Positions 1 to 7,952 of a stretch of 64,000 bases of DNA are shown here, piece after piece. The position numbers and the translations under genes are program-made. The stretch is from contig DS990260.1 in NCBI GenBank assembly GCA_000155435.1, forward strand, positions 749,314 through 813,313, given 5' to 3'. How positions within the stretch are numbered: the stretch's first letter is position 1; the number at the start of each line of letters is the position of its first letter. The DNA comes from Clostridiales bacterium 1_7_47FAA (GTDB lineage Bacteria > Bacillota > Clostridia > Lachnospirales > Lachnospiraceae). The notes beneath the pieces are model-generated. The model did not search any database, was not told the origin of the DNA, and was given only the letters and a program-made list of their open reading frames with translations.

Positions 1-32
1 AAAAAAGGCCTCCGGTATGTACCAGCGGCCTT
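1..32 (-). terminator. Intrinsic terminator of the sugar ABC/esterase operon
   Basis: Read on the minus strand, AAGGCC pairs with GGCCTT and an inner CTGGT/ACCGG stem closes an ACAT loop. A run of at least six T follows at the window edge. It lies about 24 bases after the esterase stop codon, as expected for the end of the operon. Confidence 0.8.
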
Positions 33-55
33 CATCAACCATATCCTCTCCCCTA

Positions 56-1183
56 TCACACCATATGCTTATCCGCATAATTCATATACTGGTTCCAATC
101 ATACTCGTCCATATCATGGTCCCCGGTTTTATGGTGATGCCCCATACTGCCTTCATGAAGCGGGTTCTCCGGCAGGGGCGGCTCCGTCCTGTCCAGTCCT
201 TTAAGACCGAACAGCCCATAGACAGGCGATGCCTGGACCAGGGATTCAAACTCAGAAGCAGGATCGGCCCAGCTGTCATTGGTCTTTGTTGACGTATAAA
301 CCAGCCTGGGCGCCATCAGCGCTACCAGGAAATGCTGGTCAAAGGGCATCTCCTCCTCATGGCCCGCATACTTCTGATAATTTTTCGCAAACCAGAACGG
401 GAAACGGTCCAGTATCTGTCCGATGCTCTCTCCTGTTTTTCCCCGGGAGATTGCATCCCCGCTGTTTCCGGAACAGCTGCTGACAGCCATTGCAAACCGC
501 TCATCCTGGGCCCCGCACCACAGGGCTGTCTTACCTCCCCTGGAATGGCCTACAACGGCAGCCCTTTTCTCATCAATCAGCGGCTCTGTTTCAAAGTAAT
601 CCATTACCCGGCTTGCAGCCCAGGCCCATACAGTAATGGTCCCCCATGCATCGTCCGGGCGGGAATCCTGGTATTCCGGGAACAGCCTGTGAAAGCCGAT
701 GGAAAACCCCTCTTCATAATCCGGGGCCACCTCCTGGGTCCTGAACACGGCGCATGCATAGCCTCTGGAAATGATGGTTTCGGCCGGATAGAAGGAACTG
801 TAAAACTCCCTTGCGGGGTCACAGTTCATCGTGCCCCTGTTGCAGATTTCCACAAAAGCCGGAACCGGCTTATCCGCGTTCACGGGAATAAACACCTCGA
901 AGGTGAAAATGAAATTCCGGTTCCCGCGGACCGCCTCAACCTCCACGGTCTTACGGATGGCCCGTCCGTTCATGATCTTCCCGCCCTGCCTGACAGCGGC
1001 CACGCGTATGTTAATCTGTACGTCACCCATATCAGGAAGACGCCCATACTCTTCCCTCCTTAAAATCTCCAAGATTTCCGGTCTGCGTTTCCCTGTCCAG
1101 TCCTCTGCTGTTTTCACCTCTGTTCCGTCAAGACAGGTAAATAATGAGGGGACATTCCTCTTGTTTTCTGGTCTATATATCAT
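56..1183 (-). CDS. CE15-like alpha/beta-hydrolase (glucuronoyl/acetyl esterase type)
   Basis: A 375-residue protein with no signal peptide, so probably cytoplasmic. The nucleophile elbow GHSRGG lies near residue 213, and a His-rich segment (MGHHHKTGDHDM) near the C-terminus should hold the catalytic His. This layout recalls carbohydrate esterase family 15 (4-O-methyl-glucuronoyl methylesterases) and related bacterial acyl esterases. The start is supported by AAGGAG eight bases before ATG. It is the last gene of the sugar ABC operon, 114 bases after the permease, followed by a strong terminator. I infer that it removes an ester group from the imported glycan or glycoside. The exact substrate cannot be told from sequence, and a general acetyl xylan esterase-like role is the main alternative. 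Confidence 0.75.
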   Translation of the reverse strand: MIYRPENKRNVPSLFTCLDGTEVKTAEDWTGKRRPEILEILRREEYGRLPDMGDVQINIRVAAVRQGGKIMNGRAIRKTVEVEAVRGNRNFIFTFEVFIPVNADKPVPAFVEICNRGTMNCDPAREFYSSFYPAETIISRGYACAVFRTQEVAPDYEEGFSIGFHRLFPEYQDSRPDDAWGTITVWAWAASRVMDYFETEPLIDEKRAAVVGHSRGGKTALWCGAQDERFAMAVSSCSGNSGDAISRGKTGESIGQILDRFPFWFAKNYQKYAGHEEEMPFDQHFLVALMAPRLVYTSTKTNDSWADPASEFESLVQASPVYGLFGLKGLDRTEPPLPENPLHEGSMGHHHKTGDHDMDEYDWNQYMNYADKHMV

Positions 1184-1231
1184 TTGGGATTCTCCTTTTT
1201 CTTATATTCATTTCATTCATTCCCGCCGTCC

Positions 1232-1277
1232 GCCCTAAGGAATCCGCCAGAAGTACCCCCTTAGGGCATCCGGCGGA
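1232..1277. repeat. Interlocked inverted repeats between permease and esterase genes
   Basis: GCCCTAAGG (1232-1240) pairs with CCTTAGGGC (1259-1267), while TCCGCC (1243-1248) pairs with GGCGGA (1272-1277). The two stems overlap, so the RNA could form either one, or a pseudoknot. It lies in the transcribed spacer upstream of the esterase ribosome site and may set the esterase dose relative to the transporter. Confidence 0.5.
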
Positions 1278-1297
1278 AAGCCACTTTCAAGCGCGCC

Positions 1298-2551
1298 CTA
1301 GACTTCCGCTTCCGCCGCTGCCTTTGCATTTTCCTGGGCTTTATGCATTGCGTGCAGCACCAGTGCCACGGCGATGACGCCGTTTGAGATAATGGTACGG
1401 AAATATTCCCCCACCTGGCTGTCATTGAAAATCTTCGTACCGGCGGCCGGAGCCAGCAGAAACAGCAGCTGGAACAGCACCACGCCGATAAATGCCTGTT
1501 TTACATTGGCCCGGTCAATGGACGCGCCTCCCACCAGCAGTGCGGCGATGGAGAAGGTTCCCACATTCTGCTGGGCCGTATAAGTACTGAACGTACCCAT
1601 GTTCTGCAGGAAGGCAAACTGCCCCCAGGATGCCAGGACCGTGGAAAATATGGTTGCAATGATACGTATTCTGTTCACATTGATGCCTGCGGACTCCGCT
1701 ATATGGATATCGTTCCCGACACTCCTGAAATCCTGCCCCAGCTTCGTGTTCATGACAAACTGGCACAGCAGGCTCACCAGCAGGATAAAAATCAGGGTGA
1801 TGACCGGAATACTGCATCTGCGGATAACGGCTGAGGTCACTGGAATCACCAGCAGCGCCGCCAGCAGGATTCCAAGACCTGCCCACCTTACAATCCTGCC
1901 CCTGCGCCCTGCTTTCTGTTCCTCATCCCCTGCTTTCCAAAGCCGATACCCGGTATAGACAGTGAATATGGCAAACCCGATGATGCACACAGTGGAAAGG
2001 GGCAGCTTATACGCCGCATCCAGGGCGCCTTTCATCCCCTCCTGCAGGTTCAGGGTGTCCTTCACGCCGATGCCCGTGCTGATACTCAGCTGGTCGTCCC
2101 AGAACGGGATCACAGTCCCAAGAAGCACCAGGAAAATCAGCAGGTATATGCCCTGGCCAAAATAGCCCGCAATCATTCCGGTAATCATTTCCTGGCCCCT
2201 TGTCCGGTTGAACAGCCTGCCCAGAAGATAGCCGCAGAGCACGGAAACCGCTGTACACATCACCAGCGCCGCCGCGATTCCGGCCACGCCCGTAAGCCGC
2301 CAGTGCGTCACGAAGATAAGGGCTGCCTGTGCGCTCATGGCTCCCACCACGATTCCGAAGTTCAGTCCCATGCCGGTCAGGATGGGTATGATAAGGGCCA
2401 GGACCATGATGCTGTTCCTCATGACACGGTTAATCAGGTCGCTGGCAACCACATAGGGATTCTGTCCCGCAATGGTATATGCCGCAATACACAGCATACA
2501 AAAGAATAAAACCACAATATTTTCTGAAATCCATTTTTTTATCTGATTCAT
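1298..2551 (-). CDS. Sugar-type ABC transporter permease 2
   Basis: A 417-residue polytopic membrane protein with about ten hydrophobic segments. It carries the glycine-rich GMGLNFGIVVGA stretch of the BPD_transp_2 family (ribose, galactose, simple sugar and nucleoside permeases). A soluble loop around residues 210-225 is rich in Lys, Arg and Glu and is cytoplasmic. It overlaps the preceding permease gene by four bases, so the two are translationally coupled and probably form a heterodimeric channel. The C-terminal tail (AQENAKAAAEAEV) is charged and of low complexity. The substrate is not evident, but the esterase and LacI-type regulator in the locus favour a carbohydrate. Confidence 0.9.
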   Translation of the reverse strand: MNQIKKWISENIVVLFFCMLCIAAYTIAGQNPYVVASDLINRVMRNSIMVLALIIPILTGMGLNFGIVVGAMSAQAALIFVTHWRLTGVAGIAAALVMCTAVSVLCGYLLGRLFNRTRGQEMITGMIAGYFGQGIYLLIFLVLLGTVIPFWDDQLSISTGIGVKDTLNLQEGMKGALDAAYKLPLSTVCIIGFAIFTVYTGYRLWKAGDEEQKAGRRGRIVRWAGLGILLAALLVIPVTSAVIRRCSIPVITLIFILLVSLLCQFVMNTKLGQDFRSVGNDIHIAESAGINVNRIRIIATIFSTVLASWGQFAFLQNMGTFSTYTAQQNVGTFSIAALLVGGASIDRANVKQAFIGVVLFQLLFLLAPAAGTKIFNDSQVGEYFRTIISNGVIAVALVLHAMHKAQENAKAAAEAEV

Positions 2552-3594
2552 TTTTGCCTCGAGCCCTTTCCTAACGCGTACAGAATAATACCATTGCTAA
2601 TAATCATCCTTACAATATCCGAGATATTGCTTTCCGGCAAAATAACATTGGCCACCGGCAGGGACAATGTGAGCAGCCCCTGGAATATCATGACGCCAAA
2701 CAATACGTTAAAAATAGACGCTTTTTTATTGGAAGCCCCTCCGATCAGTACTGCGGCCACTGCGGAAAACGACATCATTTTCGGCGAATCATAAAACTGC
2801 AGGAATCCAAAGCTCTGGGCATATACCAGGATACCGATACCGCCAAGGACCGTGGACAGGGTAATACCCCATATCCTCATCCTGTCAACATTGATGCCGT
2901 TCGCCCGGGCAAGTCCGGGATTCTGTCCCGCGGCCCGCATCATGGTACCTGTCTTGGAATGCATATAAAGATACATCAGGAAGCACATGGCAAAAAGGAA
3001 CAGGAACGTACCCGTCGGAATGACCAGGTCTCCCAGATGGATTGGAAGGAACCCGTCCAGGATATCCGCCCAGTATTCCGCCAATGTAACATCCTTCCTC
3101 ACGCCGCGTCCCATCTGCATCCTGAGGACCAGGTTGTTAAGGGGAACGAACAGCCAGACAATACACATGATGGAAATCATGGTAAAACCCACATAGGTGG
3201 CAATGATCATCTCAGAACCCTTGACCCGGTTCATCAGCAGCCCGTAAAGGTATCCGAACACCAGGGAAAACGGGATGGAGCATATGATTGCAGCCGCAAA
3301 GCCGGCAAGCCCGGTCAGTTTCAGGTTAAGGCTGATAAGACCGCCGATGAGTCCGCAGATAATGCCGATGGGAAGCGCAAAGTTCATGCCTGCCCCGCAT
3401 ACCATGATAGGCACCATGGTAAGTACCAGGACGCCGTTCATTGCCATCCGTGTAAATGCCTGGGAAAACAGGGTTGCCGTATTCAGGCCCAGCATTGGGA
3501 CCATGGCAGCCACCACAAGGAAAAAGGTTACAGCCACAATCCTTGTAAATCCGAAATCTTCGATATATTTAATCATTTTGACTTTCATTATCAC
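2548..3594 (-). CDS. Sugar-type ABC transporter permease 1
   Basis: A 348-residue BPD_transp_2 family permease with about nine membrane segments. The motif GAGMNFALPIG corresponds to the conserved stretch of RbsC/MglC-type permeases, and the segment around GQNPGLARANGINVDRM matches the cytoplasmic loop that docks on the ATPase. It overlaps both neighbours by four bases (ATGA type). Together with the second permease it should form the membrane channel of the importer. Confidence 0.9.
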   Translation of the reverse strand: MIMKVKMIKYIEDFGFTRIVAVTFFLVVAAMVPMLGLNTATLFSQAFTRMAMNGVLVLTMVPIMVCGAGMNFALPIGIICGLIGGLISLNLKLTGLAGFAAAIICSIPFSLVFGYLYGLLMNRVKGSEMIIATYVGFTMISIMCIVWLFVPLNNLVLRMQMGRGVRKDVTLAEYWADILDGFLPIHLGDLVIPTGTFLFLFAMCFLMYLYMHSKTGTMMRAAGQNPGLARANGINVDRMRIWGITLSTVLGGIGILVYAQSFGFLQFYDSPKMMSFSAVAAVLIGGASNKKASIFNVLFGVMIFQGLLTLSLPVANVILPESNISDIVRMIISNGIILYALGKGSRQK

Positions 3595-5183
3595 TGTACC
3601 TCCAATGCGTCCAGGCCGGACATCAAAAGGCCGAATGTCTCATCCGAATCCGTTGGTTTCAATACGCTTTTCACACGGCCGTCATAGACCACCGCAATCC
3701 GGTCGCACAGGGAACGCAGCTCCACCAGCTCGCTGGATGTAATGACAATGGTGATACCCATTTCCCGGTTCAGGGTCAGGAGATAATCCAGGATTACCTT
3801 CTTGGCGCCTATATCAATCCCCCGGGTAGGCTCAGACACAAACAGCATATCCGGTTCAAATACCACTGCCTTGGCAATACAGACCTTCTGCTGGTTCCCG
3901 CCGCTTAAATCCGACGGGTGCTGCTCGCTGTTCACGCACTTAATCCCCAGCTCCCTGACCATGTCGTCAGCCGTACGTTTCATGGTCCTCCGGTCCAGCT
4001 GGCGGAAGAATCCATAGGATTTGAAAAACCTGTTTTTAATCTGCATCGCAAGCAGGCAGATATTCATCCGGATGCTTTCATCCATAAGCAGGCCGATTCC
4101 GCTGCGGTCCTCGGATACAAAGCCGATTCCGTCCTTAAGGACTTCCAGCGGACGGCCAAAGGGAAGTTTCTTCCCTTTATATATGACCTCCCCGAAGGCG
4201 GGGTATAAACCGGCTATCCCGTTTGCAATGGCAAGCTTCCCCTGCCCTGCCAGGCCGCAGAACCCAAGTATCTCACCCTTATGTATATCAATATCAACGC
4301 CCTTCACATTCTCCCCGGGCATCTTAACGCTCAGACCTTTAATCTGCATGATCGGGCCGTTTTTTTCAATCTCCTCCACGGGCCTGCCTGCAATGGCTGA
4401 AAAGTCAACATTCCTTCCCACCATCAGCTTTGCCAGCCCAACCACATCCACTTCCCCTTTTCCGATGGTGTCCACCAGTTCCCCGTCCCTGAGCACCACA
4501 ATCTTATCCGATATCTCCATAACTTCATCCAGCTTATGGCTGATGAAGATCACGGCAACCCCGGCCGCCGAAATCTCCCTGATTGTATCCAACAGCCAGG
4601 TGGATTCCATGTCGGTCAGGACGGCCGTCGGCTCATCGAACACGATTAATTTGATATTCTTCTTGTCGATTTCCCTGGCTATCTCCACAAACTGCTTATA
4701 GCCCACGGACATGCTTCCAACCACGGTGGACGGGTCCACCTTCAGATGAATCTTATCCAGGGCTTCCTTTGTATCCGACTTCATGTGCCTGCGGTCCAGG
4801 GTGCTCATGCTGTTGCCCACTATGCGGCTGACCACATTGGGCTTCGTATTTTCACGGTTCAGTTTTACATTCTCGGTTACTGTATAGGACGGAAGCAGCA
4901 TGAACTCCTGATGCACCATTCCAATGCCCAGGTTCATGGCCTGTCCCGGCGATGCCATCTGTACGGGCTGGCCTTCCCATATGATCTGCCCCTCATATCC
5001 CCCGGTATTCACAATGCTGGCCATCCCAAACAGGATATTCATCAACGTGGACTTTCCAGCCCCGTTCTCCCCTACCAGGGAAACAATCTCGCCTTTGCCC
5101 ACCTGCAGGCTGACGCCTTTGAGCACCTTGTTCCGATTGAATTCTTTTTCGATATTTTTCATTTCCAGAATTATATTCTGCAT
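3591..5183 (-). CDS. Sugar ABC transporter ATP-binding protein, two tandem ATPase domains
   Basis: An MglA/RbsA-type energy subunit. The first ABC domain has Walker A GENGAGKST, signature MSVGYKQ and Walker B LIVFDEP. The second has a degenerate Walker A region (GLAGQGKLA), signature LSGGNQQK and Walker B-like MLFVSEPTRGID. Asymmetric tandem domains are normal for this family. I place the start at the ATG at 5183 (MQNIILEMKN), preceded by GTCAGGAG. The longer frame to 5288 runs through hairpin sequence and has no ribosome site. The resulting 530 residues are close to the family's usual length of about 500. It drives uptake through the two downstream permeases. Confidence 0.92.
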   Translation of the reverse strand: MQNIILEMKNIEKEFNRNKVLKGVSLQVGKGEIVSLVGENGAGKSTLMNILFGMASIVNTGGYEGQIIWEGQPVQMASPGQAMNLGIGMVHQEFMLLPSYTVTENVKLNRENTKPNVVSRIVGNSMSTLDRRHMKSDTKEALDKIHLKVDPSTVVGSMSVGYKQFVEIAREIDKKNIKLIVFDEPTAVLTDMESTWLLDTIREISAAGVAVIFISHKLDEVMEISDKIVVLRDGELVDTIGKGEVDVVGLAKLMVGRNVDFSAIAGRPVEEIEKNGPIMQIKGLSVKMPGENVKGVDIDIHKGEILGFCGLAGQGKLAIANGIAGLYPAFGEVIYKGKKLPFGRPLEVLKDGIGFVSEDRSGIGLLMDESIRMNICLLAMQIKNRFFKSYGFFRQLDRRTMKRTADDMVRELGIKCVNSEQHPSDLSGGNQQKVCIAKAVVFEPDMLFVSEPTRGIDIGAKKVILDYLLTLNREMGITIVITSSELVELRSLCDRIAVVYDGRVKSVLKPTDSDETFGLLMSGLDALEVQ

Positions 5184-5230
5184 TCTTTTCTCCTGACAAA
5201 CCCTGTTCATGATATAACTGTGCTGCCATG

Positions 5231-5278
5231 GCATGCCGCCAGCGGCAGCATGCCTGCAGGCCCTATATAAGGGCCTGC
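5231..5278. repeat. Two adjacent hairpins between lipoprotein and ATPase genes
   Basis: The first is GCATGCCGCC/GGCAGCATGC (5231-5253, one mismatch). The second is the perfect GCAGGCCCT-ATATA-AGGGCCTGC (5256-5278). There is no U-tract. Such stems after the binding-protein gene commonly protect its mRNA from 3' decay and allow more binding protein than transporter. Confidence 0.6.
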
Positions 5279-5288
5279 CTGTTACCAA

Positions 5289-6506
5289 TCAGAATATATA
5301 CATATCCCTTGAAACAGTGTACCAGTTTTTATACTCCTCGCCTGTCTGGTCATTCACACAGTTCTGATATGTAACGCTGTCCCCATAAATATCCTTCATC
5401 AGCTTCTTTACTTCTTCCACGTCAGGAAGGCCGTCCACCTCGTTCACCTTGCCGTCGCAATAGTCAACCGCATACTGGAACAGGAATTCAAGCTCGCAGC
5501 GGATATAGGACTTATCCCAGCCCCCAACCCTTCCGTTCATATCATACTCACCCAGCTTATCGGAAATCAGCTTTGTCACGTACTCTGCATCGTATTTATG
5601 TTCATCATCCACCTCAAGGCCAAGGGCGCCGGAAAATGCGCTGAATGGTGACGGGTCCGTATGGCATGGATAGATGCCGCCGTTTTCCACAACCGCCTTT
5701 AACATGCTCTCCTGAATCGTGCTGACCGTTGCAAAATAGGCAACATCCTTGGTATCGTACTGCTGCATCAGGGAAGGTATGTTCTCCAAAAGGAACTGCT
5801 GCGCGCCGCTGATTCCCGCGTCACCGGCAGGATCCGGCATCGTAACCTGCTCAAACTTGACTCCGTTTGCCTCGCATACTTCCTGCATGGAATCCCTGTA
5901 GCGGACCTTCATGGAATTGCTCATATGGCGGGCAAAGCTGTAGAAAACGAAAACCTTTGCGCCTGTGTCAACCGCCATCTGTGCAACCGCCTTCCCGTAT
6001 AACTCCGGGTCAATGGTCAGTAACAGGTCCCCAACCTTAGCCATCTCATATACGTCTTCATTCAGGGAACCAAACAGGAACTTAATGTCAGGGCGCTCTT
6101 CTTTAATCTTATTCACCGTTGCAATGGTGCCGATATCCGCATTATCAAATATCATCACCTTTACATCCGGGTCCATGGCAATATTTAACGCTTTGGAGAT
6201 TGTAACTTCCTGCTCATTCTGCGGGTCCTCAGGAAAAACATCCATGATGAACTTATCCGATCCATGCTTTTCAACCAGCAGTTCAGCCGTCCTGTAATAT
6301 TCCTCACGGGTTGCCAGGGGACTGATCATCAGTCCAATCTTATAAGTTCCGGATGCATCCTCCGGCGCTGCCTCCGTCTGTTCCTGTGCCTCTGCCGCCG
6401 TGTCCTTTGCCGCTGCAGGGGCAGCTGGTTCTGGGCTTGAACCGCATGCCGTCATGCCTGCAACCATAGATACCGCAAGTGCTGTTGCTAAAAATTTTTT
6501 CAACAT
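5289..6506 (-). CDS. Substrate-binding lipoprotein of the ABC importer (DUF3798-like)
   Basis: A 405-residue exported lipoprotein. It has a Lys-containing hydrophobic signal peptide, a lipobox ending MTAC with Cys21, and then an Ala/Pro/Glu-rich linker to about residue 50. The mature part (YKIGLMISPLATREEYYRTAE onward) has the alternating fold of periplasmic-binding-protein type I domains and resembles the DUF3798 family from recall. It is the first gene of the leftward operon, with a strong promoter upstream, and is followed by two hairpins. Its ligand is unknown. The ATG is preceded by CAGGAGGAGAA. Confidence 0.85.
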   Translation of the reverse strand: MLKKFLATALAVSMVAGMTACGSSPEPAAPAAAKDTAAEAQEQTEAAPEDASGTYKIGLMISPLATREEYYRTAELLVEKHGSDKFIMDVFPEDPQNEQEVTISKALNIAMDPDVKVMIFDNADIGTIATVNKIKEERPDIKFLFGSLNEDVYEMAKVGDLLLTIDPELYGKAVAQMAVDTGAKVFVFYSFARHMSNSMKVRYRDSMQEVCEANGVKFEQVTMPDPAGDAGISGAQQFLLENIPSLMQQYDTKDVAYFATVSTIQESMLKAVVENGGIYPCHTDPSPFSAFSGALGLEVDDEHKYDAEYVTKLISDKLGEYDMNGRVGGWDKSYIRCELEFLFQYAVDYCDGKVNEVDGLPDVEEVKKLMKDIYGDSVTYQNCVNDQTGEEYKNWYTVSRDMYIF

Positions 6507-6543
6507 ATTCTTCTCCTCCTGATCATTGTACTATTTCCACAAC

Positions 6544-6555
6544 CATACATGTATG
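6544..6555. promoter_or_regulatory. 12-bp palindrome just downstream of the ABC operon promoter
   Basis: CATACATGTATG is a perfect palindrome lying about +5 to +16 from the predicted start of transcription, a typical repressor site. It lacks the central CG usual for LacI-family operators, so the binding protein is uncertain. Confidence 0.4.
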
Positions 6556-6566
6556 TAAGCAATTAC

Positions 6567-6596
6567 ATTCTAGCATATATACCAGACGGCTGTCAA
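6567..6596 (-). promoter_or_regulatory. Sigma-A promoter of the sugar ABC operon
   Basis: On the minus strand, TTGACA and TAGAAT are separated by 18 bases, with TG one base before the -10 box (extended -10). It lies 61 bases upstream of the lipoprotein start. The region 6507-6933 holds no gene: it is a very AT-rich divergent control region containing this promoter and two palindromes. Confidence 0.75.
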
Positions 6597-6804
6597 CAAA
6601 ATATCGACACGAATTTATATTTTATTTTTATTTATCAAAAAGAGGGTTTCAGAGTAAGAGCACAATATTTTTGTGTATTTTTTATATATTAACGCTTTTT
6701 TATCCAATTATATAAACAAATTAATCAATTTTTACTATGGTTTTTATTTTTGTATCTATTTTGTAAATTTGACATATCACTTATATCACACCACGATTCC
6801 CATA

Positions 6805-6826
6805 TTTATATACTCGAGTTTATAAA
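6805..6826. promoter_or_regulatory. Probable LacI-family operator
   Basis: A 22-bp palindrome centred on ACTC|GAGT with 10 of 11 base pairs matching. The central CG dinucleotide is typical of LacI/GalR operators. It lies 108 bases upstream of the divergent LacI-type gene and about 210 upstream of the ABC promoter, so it may serve autoregulation or looping. Confidence 0.6.
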
Positions 6827-6933
6827 AATGCCAACATTCATCTGGCGCAAACTTTAAAACTATGATAAAATAAATTGGAAAAATATCCAGGTACTTTCAA
6901 TAGTTCCAAACAGGTTAGAAAGCGAGTATATCC

Positions 6934-7932
6934 ATGAGGCAAAAGGTCACACGTAATGATGTCGCGAAACTGGCAGGAGTTTCCCCGGCAGTTGTTTCGT
7001 ATGTTATTAATGATTCCAATTATGTAAGCCAGGAAAAACGGGAGGCTGTCCTGAAAGCTGTAAAAGAGCTTGAATACACCCCCAATGTTTTTGCTAAAAG
7101 CCTTAGGACCAACCGCTCCAACCAGATTGCACTGGTTGGGGATACCTTACAGGCAGAATTGTATGAAGAGCTTTCAGCTCAGTTATTCCAAAAGGGGTAT
7201 TTCTCCTGTCTGTTTTACAGCCAGAAGGAGGATACTTTCATTAACAGATTGATAGAAGGACGGTTCGCTGCCATATTCATGGCAAGCAATGCTTTTACGG
7301 CTGAACAGCTGAACCGGATTGTCCAGAACGGGATACCGCTGATATTATATCAGAGCCGCGAATATATAGGCCTTGATCCAAGGATTGTCATCCGGGCTCC
7401 TGATATTTATAATGATGTGAAACAGATATTGAATTATTTAATCATGAAAGGGCACACACGTATTGCCTTCGTTGCCCCATTAAAATACAGGGCAACCGGG
7501 GCTGACGGTGATGATTTCCGGGCAAGGGCGTATTCCGAAACCCTTCAGGCCAATCACATCGAAGTCAACCCGGATTTCTTTTGCAGGCACACGCAGTCGG
7601 AGGCAAGCCTTCTGGAGGATGTGGTTTATATCATGACCTCCTACAATGCCAGCCAACGCCCAACCGCCTTTGTTGCCAGCGATGACCATATGGCTGCCCA
7701 GGTCATGCAGTGCATCAGGAAACTGAACCTGCGCATCCCCGATGATATTGCCATTGTGGGTTCAGGCAATATTGCCAGTTCCCAGATAACAACCCCGGAG
7801 TTAACCACCATCGACAGCGGGATCCCGGACTTTGCATCCGAAGTTGCGGATGCATTATTTTGTATGGCCAACGGTGAGACGCCGGATGACCGTCTGTACA
7901 AAGGCAGGCTGATCATCCGCGGCAGCACGTAA
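6934..7932 (+). CDS. LacI/GalR-family transcriptional regulator
   Basis: A 332-residue repressor. The N-terminal helix-turn-helix (VTRNDVAKLAGVSPAVVSYV) and hinge helix (YTPNVFAKSLRTNRS) are classic LacI features. From about residue 62 follows a periplasmic-binding-protein-like sensor domain with the conserved PTAFVASDDHMA segment. It is divergent from the sugar ABC operon, which makes it the likely local regulator, with the imported sugar or a derivative as effector. The ribosome site is weak (GAAAGCGAG), consistent with low expression. Confidence 0.92.
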   Translation: MRQKVTRNDVAKLAGVSPAVVSYVINDSNYVSQEKREAVLKAVKELEYTPNVFAKSLRTNRSNQIALVGDTLQAELYEELSAQLFQKGYFSCLFYSQKEDTFINRLIEGRFAAIFMASNAFTAEQLNRIVQNGIPLILYQSREYIGLDPRIVIRAPDIYNDVKQILNYLIMKGHTRIAFVAPLKYRATGADGDDFRARAYSETLQANHIEVNPDFFCRHTQSEASLLEDVVYIMTSYNASQRPTAFVASDDHMAAQVMQCIRKLNLRIPDDIAIVGSGNIASSQITTPELTTIDSGIPDFASEVADALFCMANGETPDDRLYKGRLIIRGST

Positions 7933-7952
7933 GCCCCATGGCGTTTCACACC

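Noticed and set aside
332-1063. A 243-residue plus-strand frame opposite the esterase
   Set aside because: Antisense to a clear hydrolase with a GHSRGG motif; composition is that of a shadow frame.
2959-3687. A 242-residue plus-strand frame rich in His, Gln and Lys
   Set aside because: Mirror of the hydrophobic permease codons; no ribosome site and no family features.
5184-5288. N-terminal extension of the sugar ABC ATPase
   Set aside because: It translates through two hairpins, has no ribosome site, and the product fits the family when started at 5183.
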